Assembly (NCBI GenBank): GCA_027357125.1
Contig: DAHVVW010000003.1
Location: 1 to 17,132, forward strand
Direction of reading: 5' to 3'
Length of the DNA stretch: 17,132 bases
Source: Clostridiales bacterium
GTDB taxonomy: Bacteria; Bacillota; Desulfitobacteriia; Desulfitobacteriales; Desulfitobacteriaceae
Under the pieces are notes generated by a model that was not told the origin of the DNA, searched no databases, and worked only from the letters and a program-made list of their open reading frames with translations. The translations under genes and the position numbers were made by a program. This document shows, in pieces, positions 1 through 6,924 of the stretch; the stretch's first letter is position 1, and every line of letters starts with the position of its first letter.

Positions 1-937
1 CTCCACCGATAGCACTCGTAATATGGTCATATCCTGGCGCGATATCCGTAACTAATGGCCCTAGGACGTAGAAAGGCGCACCATGGCATAACTTCTTAGC
101 TAGTTGGACGTTAGCCTCCACTTCATGGAGAGGGACATGCCCCGGCCCTTCGATCATGACTTGTACCTCTTGGTCCCAGGCTCTCAGAGTCAGCTCACCC
201 AAAACTATTAATTCCTCGATCTGGGCCGCATCTGTGGCATCAGCTAAGCTTCCAGGCCTACAGGCATCTCCCAGACTAAGAGTGACATCATACTCGGCGC
301 AGATCTTAAGCACTTCATCGAAATACTCATAGAAAGGGTTTTCCGCGTGGTTAAGTTCCATCCAGGCGTAGAGCAGGGAGCCTCCGCGGGATACAATGTT
401 AGTTAGACGTTTCGTCCGCTTGAAATGCTCAACAGTTTGCCTGTTAAGCCCGGCATGAACAGTGACAAAATCTACTCCCTCTTGAGCGTGCTTCTCGATC
501 ACAGCCAAAAACTCTGCCGGGGTGATATCCTCAAGTTTTTTCTGCAAATACCCCACCGCATCATATACAGGGACCGTTCCGATCATGGCTGTGGATTCCG
601 CGATTAACCGCAGGCGGAATTCTGCTGTCTGCCCGTAATTACTTAAGTCCATAATCCCTTCCGCTTTCAGGGCCAGGGCTTTTTCCACTTTTGCCAGCTC
701 ATTTTCGATGTTGGCACAGTCTTTGGAAATTCCCAAATTGACATTTATTTTCGTCCTCAGTCCTTCTCCGATCCCTTCAGCCTCAAGACTGTGGTGATGA
801 TGATTTGCCGGAATTACCACTCTGCCCTGCGCTACTTTGCGCCGCAATTCTTCCGCTTCCATATTCTCTTTTGCTGCCACAATCCGCATTTCCGGGGTGA
901 TCTCCCCGCGCCTGGCAGCAGTCATTTGTGTTGCCAT
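1..937 (-). CDS. thiC: Phosphomethylpyrimidine synthase ThiC, partial (C-terminus off the left edge)
   Basis: ThiC is the cytosolic radical-SAM enzyme that rearranges 5-aminoimidazole ribotide into hydroxymethylpyrimidine phosphate (HMP-P). I translated the strand from the ATG at 935-937; about 312 codons are open to base 1. Recognisable ThiC stretches are the N-terminal [48 protein letters not shown] and MIEGPGHVP, in the family order. The C-terminal CxxCxxxxC cluster-binding motif expected in a protein of roughly 430 residues lies outside the window, so its intactness cannot be judged. The gene is last of the visible thi genes, 18 bases after the thiE stop, with a purine-rich ribosome site (GAGGGTGAAAGG) just before the ATG. 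It is presumably under the TPP riboswitch at 4443-4528. Confidence 0.96.
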   Translation of the reverse strand, partial: MATQMTAARRGEITPEMRIVAAKENMEAEELRRKVAQGRVVIPANHHHHSLEAEGIGEGLRTKINVNLGISKDCANIENELAKVEKALALKAEGIMDLSNYGQTAEFRLRLIAESTAMIGTVPVYDAVGYLQKKLEDITPAEFLAVIEKHAQEGVDFVTVHAGLNRQTVEHFKRTKRLTNIVSRGGSLLYAWMELNHAENPFYEYFDEVLKICAEYDVTLSLGDACRPGSLADATDAAQIEELIVLGELTLRAWDQEVQVMIEGPGHVPLHEVEANVQLAKKLCHGAPFYVLGPLVTDIAPGYDHITSAIGG

Positions 938-955
938 CCTTTCACCCTCTCTCTG

Positions 956-2059
956 CTACACCCTTGACTCAGGGCTTAGCATTATTTCCTGCAGGGACCT
1001 TATTTTCCCTGTGATATCGGGACTGCCCACTATCTCTGTCACCAAGGCCACTGTCCTGGCCCCTGTCCGCACCACCTCAGCCAGATTGTATTCTTTAATG
1101 CCCCCGATAGCTACGAACGGAATCTCTATGTTCTGGACGACATAGCGCAAATAATCTAGCCCAACCGGGGCACAGACATCTGTTTTCGTATACGTCTGAT
1201 AGAGGGGCCCGACCCCGATATAATCCGCTCCCTCTGCCACAGCAGCCAGGGCCTGCTCCGGGGAATGCGTAGAAATCCCGATCATTAACTCAGAGCCGAC
1301 CAGTTCCCTTACCACTGACAATGGCAAATCGTCCTGCCCGATATGAACCCCATCGGCAGCTATTGCCAGAGCTAACTCGACATGATCGTTAACAATGAAC
1401 ACTGCCCCAGCTGCGTCCGTCAGACGGCGAAGTTCCAGGCATTCCCGATACATTTGGTGCTGTGTTTTTTCTTTTTCGCGGTACTGCAGAATTTTTACCC
1501 CTGCCTCCAGGATTTCTTTGGCAACCTCTAGGTTGCTCCGGCCCAGGGAATGTCTCTCCGCGGTTAGGGCATACAGCCCTGACGGAAGGGTTTTCCTTGC
1601 GGCCTTGGCTTCTTCAGGTGGATAAAGATAAGGAGCTAGCTCAAGTTCCAAATTATATGAGGCAAATCGCAGCTTTTCCGTTTCTTTAGCCAAGGGGCGT
1701 TCTCCTAACAAATGCGCTGATTCTTCCAGCACGCGCAGCCCTTCCTGAACCCGTTTGAGGTTGGCGAGCAAGAGGCCTTCGAAACCCACTTTACTGTCAA
1801 GACCTTGCTGCTGGCTAATGAACAGGCCTGGATCGCGCGCAACATCGCGCTGGCTTAGAAGTCGGGGCTGAAGGTCTTGGAAGGTTTGACGCACCCGATG
1901 GCGTAGGCCTCGAACTGTGCGGCACCGGTCTCCGTCTCCCACACCGAAACGCAGCACGTCTTCTACAACCCTAAGCCCCTCTGCCACCCGGTTCAGATTC
2001 GCATCCATGAGACGCAGCACAAGTATGGAAGGTTTTTGAACCCCTGAAACGGTGCTCAC
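956..2059 (-). CDS. thiE: Bifunctional HMP-P kinase (ThiD2 domain) / thiamine-phosphate synthase ThiE
   Basis: This 367-residue protein has two domains. Residues about 15-150 match what I know as the ThiD2 domain, seen in the signature LMDANLNRVAEGLRVVEDVLRF, repeated more loosely as ANLKRVQEGLRVLEESAH; this family phosphorylates HMP-P to HMP-PP. Residues about 160-360 are a TIM-barrel ThiE that joins HMP-PP and thiazole phosphate to thiamin phosphate. Its landmarks are ILQYREK, FIVNDHVELA, ADGVHIGQDDLP, IGISTHS, YIGVGPLYQT and VAIGGI. The start is GTG at 2057-2059, overlapping the thiH stop (GTGA), which suggests translational coupling. The fusion would give both steps from ThiC product to thiamin phosphate in one chain. 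ThiE is certain; the ThiD2 assignment rests on remembered family motifs. Confidence 0.93.
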   Translation of the reverse strand: MSTVSGVQKPSILVLRLMDANLNRVAEGLRVVEDVLRFGVGDGDRCRTVRGLRHRVRQTFQDLQPRLLSQRDVARDPGLFISQQQGLDSKVGFEGLLLANLKRVQEGLRVLEESAHLLGERPLAKETEKLRFASYNLELELAPYLYPPEEAKAARKTLPSGLYALTAERHSLGRSNLEVAKEILEAGVKILQYREKEKTQHQMYRECLELRRLTDAAGAVFIVNDHVELALAIAADGVHIGQDDLPLSVVRELVGSELMIGISTHSPEQALAAVAEGADYIGVGPLYQTYTKTDVCAPVGLDYLRYVVQNIEIPFVAIGGIKEYNLAEVVRTGARTVALVTEIVGSPDITGKIRSLQEIMLSPESRV

Positions 2060-3183
2060 CTGCCTACACTCCCCTCGATGCCCTTCAAGTTGATCCAGTC
2101 GCGATATACCGGCTGGTAACCGCTCCGACTAAGCATAGAAGCGATCTCTGGTACAGAGCGCTCATCCGCTATTTCAAACTGTGTGCTCCCGGCCGTGGAC
2201 GCATACCCGCCGACAGAAGTTAAAGAACCTGCGGACATTCTGGTAACCCCTAAAGGAAGCAAGGATTCCCGTAAATGCGGGCTTTCGCGGGTAGATAAGG
2301 TAATACCGGCGCGCGGCAGATAAAGCCTGTATGCAAGGATAATCTGCACCAAGGCAACATCCGTTACCGGGCTTGCCTGAGGCTGAAACCCCCCGACATG
2401 TGGCCTGAGCCTGGGTACAGAAAGAGCGATTTCCACGTCCGGGTAATTCTTTTGCAAATACTGCGCATGGAGCGCGGTTGCCCAGGCATCTTCCCGCCAC
2501 TCTCCCAACCCGAGCAAAGCACCGATATTAACACCGGGAATTCCGGCCCGGCAGGCCCTTTCCGGTGCATCCAAACGCCAGCGGTAGTCGCGTTTGGGCC
2601 CGGCGGGGTGCACTGAAGCATAGACCTTTTCATCATAAGTCTCCTGAAATAGAGTCAAGGAATCCACTCCACCTTCATAGAGATGCTCATATTCCTCTTC
2701 TGCCAACGGATAAACCTCAATTCCCAGGGACGCAAAGTAAGGACGAAGGCGTTCCACACAAGCCTGAATGTACCCAGGGCCGCTATGCTGGCGCGACTCC
2801 CCGGTTAAGAGCAAGAGGTGTCCCAGACCAGTGTCCGCCACCGCCTGTCCTTCTAACTCGACTTCCTGCAAGGTCAGTTTACGCCTGTCGATTGAATTCC
2901 TGCAATTGAAGCTGCAATACAGGCAACTGTTAGCACAGTAGTTAGCGAGATACAAAGGAGCAAAGAGCGAGATGGTTCTGCCGAAGTTCCGAGCGGTCAA
3001 TTGCCGTGCTTTTTGTGCCATCTCTTCCAACAAGGGAAGAGCTGACGGGGACAACAAGGCCATTAAATCATGAGGATCTAACCGTTCACAGGCCAGAGCC
3101 CGCCTGACATCACTCTCCCGATAAATCTTGTCTTTGAGCAAAGCCAGTTTCTGACGCTGCGATTTAAGATAGTCGTAAAACAT
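2056..3183 (-). CDS. thiH: 2-iminoacetate synthase (tyrosine lyase) ThiH
   Basis: ThiH is the radical-SAM enzyme that cleaves tyrosine to dehydroglycine and p-cresol, supplying the glycine imine for the thiazole ring in anaerobes, where aerobes use the oxidase ThiO. The SAM-cluster motif is CANSCLYCSF (CxxxCxxC), and further family features are LLLLTGES, EVYPL, the VHPAGPKRDYRWR stretch, GALLGLGEWR, and SVPRLRPH. The frame extends to a TTG at 3204 inside thiG, but I prefer the ATG at 3181-3183. It has GAGG about 11 bases upstream and gives the usual N-terminus MFYDYLK, leaving 375 residues. It lies 13 bases after the thiG stop and overlaps the thiE start. Function is confident; the exact start is less so. 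Confidence 0.95.
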   Translation of the reverse strand: MFYDYLKSQRQKLALLKDKIYRESDVRRALACERLDPHDLMALLSPSALPLLEEMAQKARQLTARNFGRTISLFAPLYLANYCANSCLYCSFNCRNSIDRRKLTLQEVELEGQAVADTGLGHLLLLTGESRQHSGPGYIQACVERLRPYFASLGIEVYPLAEEEYEHLYEGGVDSLTLFQETYDEKVYASVHPAGPKRDYRWRLDAPERACRAGIPGVNIGALLGLGEWREDAWATALHAQYLQKNYPDVEIALSVPRLRPHVGGFQPQASPVTDVALVQIILAYRLYLPRAGITLSTRESPHLRESLLPLGVTRMSAGSLTSVGGYASTAGSTQFEIADERSVPEIASMLSRSGYQPVYRDWINLKGIEGSVGR

Positions 3184-3196
3184 CACTGCACCATCC

Positions 3197-4012
3197 TCAG
3201 TCAACCGTTAATGCTTCATGCAAAAAGCCCGTTAGGGGGGAGGAAGCCTGGGCTTGCTCTGTGCGCGCTCCCGGGCCGGCAAGATGTGCCAGACGCCCCG
3301 CCTCCACCGCCAGCCGGAAGGCCCTGGCCATAGCCACAGGGTTTTCAGCAGTGGCGATAGCCGTATTAACGAGCACAGCCGCAGCCCCCATCTCCATTGC
3401 CTCCGCCGCCTCGGACGGACGGCCGATCCCGGCGTCTACGATCACGGGTAACGGTATTTCCTCAATTAAAATTTTAATTAATTCCCGCGTCTTAAGCCCA
3501 CGGTTGCTCCCTATAGGCGCTCCCAGGGGCATCACTGCTGCCGCCCCAGCTTCAAGTAGCCTCCGGGCCGTGCTTAGGTCAGGGCTAACATAGGGCAGAA
3601 CTGTAAAGCCCTCCTTCACCAGGATTTCTGTAGCGATTACCGTTTCAAAATTATCCGGCAGTAAGTAGTGCTGGTCACGGATCACTTCAATCTTGACCCA
3701 GTCCCCGCAGCCTGCCGCCCGCGCCAGACGGGCAATACGCACCGCTTCTTCGGCCGTGCGGGCACCCGAAGTGTTGGGCAAGAGTACCAGACCGTCAGTT
3801 AGATAATTGAGAATATTTTCTTGCGGATTCTGCCAATCCACCCTTCTTAAGGCCATCGTGACCACTTGGGAAGCGGCAGACTCTATCACCGAGGGAACTA
3901 CCGCGTGCGCCGGAAATTTCCCGGTACCGACGAATAAGCGGCTGGTGAGCTTAACCCCGCCTATTTCCAACCAATCTTCAACCGGCACAATCGGCATGTT
4001 TACGTGTGTCAC
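3197..4012 (-). CDS. thiG: Thiazole synthase ThiG
   Basis: ThiG condenses deoxyxylulose 5-phosphate, dehydroglycine and the thiocarboxylate sulfur of ThiS into thiazole phosphate carboxylate. The 271-residue TIM barrel shows SRLFVGTGK near the N-terminus, VTMALRR, LLPNTSG, the catalytic lysine in WVKIEVI (K107), [22 protein letters not shown] and the phosphate-binding [13 protein letters not shown] followed by AVLVNTAIA. Length and motif order are normal. The start is GTG at 4010-4012, because GGAGGAGGG ends about 6 bases upstream. That ribosome site is formed by the last codons of thiS. A later ATG at 3997 has no comparable site. The gene sits 3 bases after thiS and just before thiH, as expected for ThiG-ThiH complex partners. 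Confidence 0.97.
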   Translation of the reverse strand: MTHVNMPIVPVEDWLEIGGVKLTSRLFVGTGKFPAHAVVPSVIESAASQVVTMALRRVDWQNPQENILNYLTDGLVLLPNTSGARTAEEAVRIARLARAAGCGDWVKIEVIRDQHYLLPDNFETVIATEILVKEGFTVLPYVSPDLSTARRLLEAGAAAVMPLGAPIGSNRGLKTRELIKILIEEIPLPVIVDAGIGRPSEAAEAMEMGAAAVLVNTAIATAENPVAMARAFRLAVEAGRLAHLAGPGARTEQAQASSPLTGFLHEALTVD

Positions 4013-4015
4013 TTT

Positions 4016-4222
4016 TTACCCTCCTCCCAATAGTACAAGAACTTCCAGCTTATCCCCTTCATGCAAGACAGTGCTTGGCCACAACTCGCGTTCGAGAATT
4101 TCTCCGTTATACTCCACAACTGTCCATGCCTTGAAGTTGTTCTGACCCTCCAGCCACGCGCGTAAAGCGAGGCCATCCTGAATCTCCGTTTCCTTGCCGT
4201 TCACGGTAATGTTAATGTTCAT
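4016..4222 (-). CDS. thiS: Sulfur carrier protein ThiS
   Basis: ThiS is a small ubiquitin-fold protein whose C-terminal glycine is adenylated (by ThiF) and then thiocarboxylated to carry sulfur to ThiG. The product from the ATG at 4220-4222 is 68 residues: MNINITVNGKETEI at the start, a beta-grasp pattern with VVEYNGEILER, and the diagnostic GDKLEVLVLLGGG terminus. The frame can be extended to a TTG at 4240, but the AAGGGGGG ribosome site lies inside that extension and directly precedes the ATG. It is the first gene after the riboswitch and attenuator. No thiF is visible in the window, so the activating enzyme must be encoded elsewhere or beyond the left edge. Confidence 0.93.
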   Translation of the reverse strand: MNINITVNGKETEIQDGLALRAWLEGQNNFKAWTVVEYNGEILERELWPSTVLHEGDKLEVLVLLGGG

Positions 4223-4370
4223 GTTCCCCCCTTCTCTCAAACATCTGCTAGAAGCTAGAGCAGCCCGGCCTCTGGCTTGAGTTGCCCAGGTAAGAATATT
4301 TCCGGCCCTCCATCTGGTTTACCTACTGGAAAAGCTGAATCGCGGCCCAGTCCGTTTCCCGTTGGCAAAC

Positions 4371-4405
4371 AAAAAAGAACAGCTGCCCGTGGGTAAGCTG
4401 TTCTT
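4371..4405 (-). terminator. Riboswitch-linked intrinsic terminator (thi attenuator)
   Basis: On the minus strand a perfect 10-bp stem (AAGAACAGCT / AGCTGTTCTT, arms 4396-4405 and 4375-4384) with an 11-base loop is followed at once by a T-run. It lies between the TPP aptamer and thiS, so it is the likely expression platform that stops transcription when TPP is bound. A second hairpin (TCCGAT / ATCGGA, 4411-4416 with 4428-4433) lies between aptamer and terminator. I could not identify an obvious antiterminator. Confidence 0.88.
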
Positions 4406-4442
4406 GGAATTCCGATATCACAAAAAAATCGGACTTCGGGCT

Positions 4443-4528
4443 TTCCTACGCTGGTTCTAACCAGATCAGGTTCAAAGGGTTAAGAGTTCCCTCTTTCTCA
4501 GCCCCGAACGGGGCACCCCTAGCAGAAA
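4443..4528 (-). promoter_or_regulatory. TPP riboswitch aptamer (THI element)
   Basis: The minus strand carries the conserved THI-box pieces in order: GGGGTGCC, GGGCTGAGA, AACCCTTTGAACCTGATC, TGGTTAGAACCAGCGTAGG. A P1 helix can form between TTTCTGC (4522-4528) and GTAGGAA (4443-4449). It lies about 220 bases upstream of thiS with an intrinsic terminator between, so TPP should shut off the whole thi operon by premature termination. Confidence 0.97.
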
Positions 4529-4536
4529 TTTAATTC

Positions 4537-4559
4537 TTAAGATCTCACTGAGATCTTAA
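4537..4559 (-). repeat. Perfect 23-base palindrome at the 5' end of the thi leader
   Basis: TTAAGATCTCA and TGAGATCTTAA are separated by one base. The inferred transcription start (about 4558, from the promoter at 4565-4593) places this palindrome at the very 5' end of the transcript, before the riboswitch. It could be a protective 5' stem-loop or a DNA operator. On the plus strand it follows no gene and is not a convincing terminator. Confidence 0.6.
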
Positions 4560-4564
4560 AACCT

Positions 4565-4593
4565 ATTATAGTACATGGTTCTCAAGCTGTAAA
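4565..4593 (-). promoter_or_regulatory. Sigma-A-type promoter of the thi operon
   Basis: The minus strand has TTTACA (4588-4593) and a consensus TATAAT (4565-4570) separated by exactly 17 bases, upstream of the riboswitch. The -35 box lies 3 bases beyond the asparaginase stop codon. No terminator is visible between the two units, so some readthrough from the asparaginase gene is possible. Confidence 0.75.
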
Positions 4594-4596
4594 CCG

Positions 4597-5601
4597 TTAT
4601 TTTCTTATTTTCCCTTCCGCCACTCCTCCACCGGCCAGCATGGATTTCAGCTGTTCAGGCGCAGTTCCCCGGGCTAAGGCAATTCCCAACAACAACCTAA
4701 CCTTCTCCGTGGAAAGATCAGAAGCAAACCAAGCACCTGCCTTTTCCAGATCAGCGCCCCCGCCGGGATAGCCGTACACTGGGGCAGTGCGGCCAAATAA
4801 ACAGCGCGAAGTAATAACTACAGGGACTCCCCTGCTCACTGTATCTTTGATCTCCGACACGAGCACAGGCGGCAGATTCCCCCTGCCGAACGCTTCGATC
4901 ACGAGCCCGGATAGTCCTTGCTTAACCATCAGTTCGATATACCCAGCCGGCATCCCGGTATAGGCCTTGATGATCCCGACCTCAGCCAAGTACAGAGGCA
5001 GCCCCAGCTTGACCGTTGGTTCCGGACGGCGGTGCCAGATCACTTCCCCGTTATCAATATTTCCCAAGGATCCTATTTCCCCGGAACTGAAAGCGTCTAC
5101 GCTGCTGGTGTGAAGCTTACGCACATCGCGGGCGGCGTGAATCTCCTCATTCAACGCAATCACTACACCCCGTCCCCTGGCATGTCTGTCAAGAGCAATG
5201 AGCATTGCTCCCCGCAGGTTGCGCGGCCCGTCAGAATCCCGTTCAGAAGCATCGCGTTGGGAGGCGGCTAGAATAATCGGACGGGGATCTCTAATCGTTA
5301 CATCCAAAAAGTAGGCTGTCTCCTCCAAAGTGTCCGTTCCATGCGTAATAATTACTCCCTGGAGCTTTGCGTCAGCGCTGAGCCTCCGCTCTACTTCCCC
5401 TGCCAAATCAAGCATGCGTGTCGGCGACATGTTGCAGCTGGCGAAATTGCTAAAATCAAAGACTTCCCATTCTGCTTCTGTAGCCAGAGTTGGCAAGCTC
5501 GTAAGCAAATCCCGACCGCTCACCGCCGGGACCGCCTTGCCGAACTGATCTTTGCGCATGGCAATCGTGCCGCCGGTAGCAATAAGCAGAACCTTTCCCA
5601 T
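4597..5601 (-). CDS. L-asparaginase (bacterial type I/II family)
   Basis: The enzyme hydrolyses asparagine to aspartate and ammonia. The 334-residue protein has both family signatures: the nucleophile loop IATGGTIA (T12) and the second triad HGTDTLEETAYF (T89-D90). NMSP near residue 57 matches the substrate-binding position, with further agreement in IILAASQR, SDGPRNLRGA and IHAARDVRKLHTSS. There is no signal peptide, so it is probably cytoplasmic. The ATG start has AGGTGA about 8 bases upstream. It is a single gene, divergent from the GH18 gene and upstream of the thi promoter. Some relatives act on Glu-tRNA(Gln) (GatD) or are glutaminases; I see no GatD-type N-terminal domain, so asparaginase is preferred. 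Confidence 0.92.
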   Translation of the reverse strand: MGKVLLIATGGTIAMRKDQFGKAVPAVSGRDLLTSLPTLATEAEWEVFDFSNFASCNMSPTRMLDLAGEVERRLSADAKLQGVIITHGTDTLEETAYFLDVTIRDPRPIILAASQRDASERDSDGPRNLRGAMLIALDRHARGRGVVIALNEEIHAARDVRKLHTSSVDAFSSGEIGSLGNIDNGEVIWHRRPEPTVKLGLPLYLAEVGIIKAYTGMPAGYIELMVKQGLSGLVIEAFGRGNLPPVLVSEIKDTVSRGVPVVITSRCLFGRTAPVYGYPGGGADLEKAGAWFASDLSTEKVRLLLGIALARGTAPEQLKSMLAGGGVAEGKIRK

Positions 5602-5797
5602 GATTTATTCACCTACCCGAAATTCGCGGTTTGATATTCGATGTTCGTAGTTTAATTCCAAGTGCATGCACTACCTAAATTAATTTTCTCGGTACAAGAA
5701 AATTTCTACCTACGTCCTACATATTCTTATCTTAAAAGGAGGCTCAAAAACCTATTTTTCTAATTATTTTAATAAATATTTAAGGGGGAATACAAAC

Positions 5798-6775
5798 TTG
5801 CCTAACTGGAGCGAACAAGCTAAAAACCTGACCGAAAAACGGTTATGGGTTCTCGGGTATGCTGCCGAGGACTTTCCGGGAGATGCACGCTCATTGCAAA
5901 CTCTAAGACAGTTTGGCAGCAGTATCGATGTTTATGCGGATTTCGCTTATTTAGTCCAGCCTGATGCCAGTTTCAGGGGCAACCTAAGCACTAGTTTGTG
6001 GTCTGAAGCTAGAGCACGAGGCATCGCGCCCCTGATTCTCTTCCATAACTTTAGCGGGTCCCGTTTTGACTCCCAGTTAATTGGGGGTGTTCTGTCCTCG
6101 CCTACTCTTCAGCGCTCCTTGATTAACAATATTCTGGAACTAACTCTCCCGTCAGCAGCCGGCATACATTTAGACTTTGAGGCTATCTTAAAGGAGCACA
6201 GGGTTTTATATGTCTCATTTCTCGAATCTATGGCAGTTGCTCTACACAAGCGTGGCCTTCTTCTCACGCTTGCCGTTCCTGCCAAACGCTCAGAATGGGA
6301 AGGCCCGGGGTATGATTTCGCCGCCATTGGCCGCATTTGTGATGCAGTCACGATCATGACCTATGACGAGCACTATAGTGGCGGAGATGCCGGACCGGTT
6401 GCCAGCCTGCCCTGGATGACCCAAGCACTCGATTATGCCATTAAACACATTCCGCGCACAAAAATCCTAGTCGGCATCCCTGTTTACGGTTATGATTGGT
6501 CTAATGAACCTACGCGCATGATCCCAATGCGAGATATTCCGGAGGTGGTTGCTAAGACTCAAGCACGCGTCCTCTGGTCTGACCCAGCGGTCGAACCGTA
6601 TTTCTATTATTGGCAGGAGCGCCAGAAGCATACAGTCTGGTTCGAAAATGAAATTTCCGCTAAAGTGCGCATCGGATTTGTCAGATCCTACCGCCTGCGC
6701 GGCATCGCCATTTGGCGGCTCGGGTATGAAAACAACCGCTTCTGGCAGGGACTAGCCAACAAGCTTAAACGCTAG
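5798..6775 (+). CDS. GH18-family glycosidase, spore cortex-lytic (YaaH/SleL) type catalytic domain
   Basis: This is a 325-residue glycoside hydrolase family 18 TIM barrel. The catalytic motif is GIHLDFEAI (D126, E128 as proton donor), followed by LTLAVPAK and VTIMTYDEHYSG (Y189-D190), then GPVASLPWM, KILVGIPVYGYDW and GIAIWRLGYEN near the end. The YDEH...AGPVASLPW block is characteristic of spore peptidoglycan N-acetylglucosaminidases such as SleL/YaaH, which act on cortex fragments during germination. Unlike those, this protein shows no LysM repeats and no signal peptide, so it is a bare catalytic domain. It could act inside the mother cell or be packaged into the spore; that is inference. 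The start is TTG at 5798, with AAGGGGGA about 9 bases upstream. Two terminator-like hairpins follow. Confidence 0.9.
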   Translation: MPNWSEQAKNLTEKRLWVLGYAAEDFPGDARSLQTLRQFGSSIDVYADFAYLVQPDASFRGNLSTSLWSEARARGIAPLILFHNFSGSRFDSQLIGGVLSSPTLQRSLINNILELTLPSAAGIHLDFEAILKEHRVLYVSFLESMAVALHKRGLLLTLAVPAKRSEWEGPGYDFAAIGRICDAVTIMTYDEHYSGGDAGPVASLPWMTQALDYAIKHIPRTKILVGIPVYGYDWSNEPTRMIPMRDIPEVVAKTQARVLWSDPAVEPYFYYWQERQKHTVWFENEISAKVRIGFVRSYRLRGIAIWRLGYENNRFWQGLANKLKR

Positions 6776-6783
6776 CTCAAATA

Positions 6784-6809
6784 GAAAAACCTCCCGCGGG
6801 AGGTTTTTC
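6784..6809 (+). terminator. Intrinsic terminator, probably bidirectional
   Basis: A perfect 26-base palindrome (GAAAAACCTCCCG / CGGGAGGTTTTTC) lies 8 bases after the GH18 stop, between convergent genes. The T-rich end on both strands suits termination of both the GH18 transcript and the minus-strand selenoprotein transcript. Confidence 0.88.
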
Positions 6810-6878
6810 TTATACCAATCAGAAAGTATAAATTTCTGGTGGCACAAGTGCAACTACGGCTTCTGCCTTCGCCTATGG

Positions 6879-6898
6879 CTCGGCGCAAGCCGAGTTTT
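6879..6898 (+). terminator. Second plus-strand terminator-like hairpin
   Basis: CTCGGC-GCAA-GCCGAG is a 6-bp GC-rich stem closed by a GNRA-type tetraloop and followed by TTTTCTTT. It sits about 100 bases after the first hairpin and shortly before the end of the convergent gene, so it may act as a back-up terminator. Confidence 0.6.
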
Positions 6899-6924
6899 CT
6901 TTGTCGGCAAATTACTTATCTTAC

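Noticed and set aside
4597..5601. Asparaginase lacking the catalytic lysine seen in type II enzymes
   Set aside because: Many cytoplasmic asparaginases differ at that position; both threonine signatures are intact, so this is not good evidence of inactivity.
5731..5745. Strong Shine-Dalgarno-like AAAAGGAGG upstream of the GH18 gene
   Set aside because: No start codon at a workable distance and no open frame follows; the TTG at 5798 has its own ribosome site.
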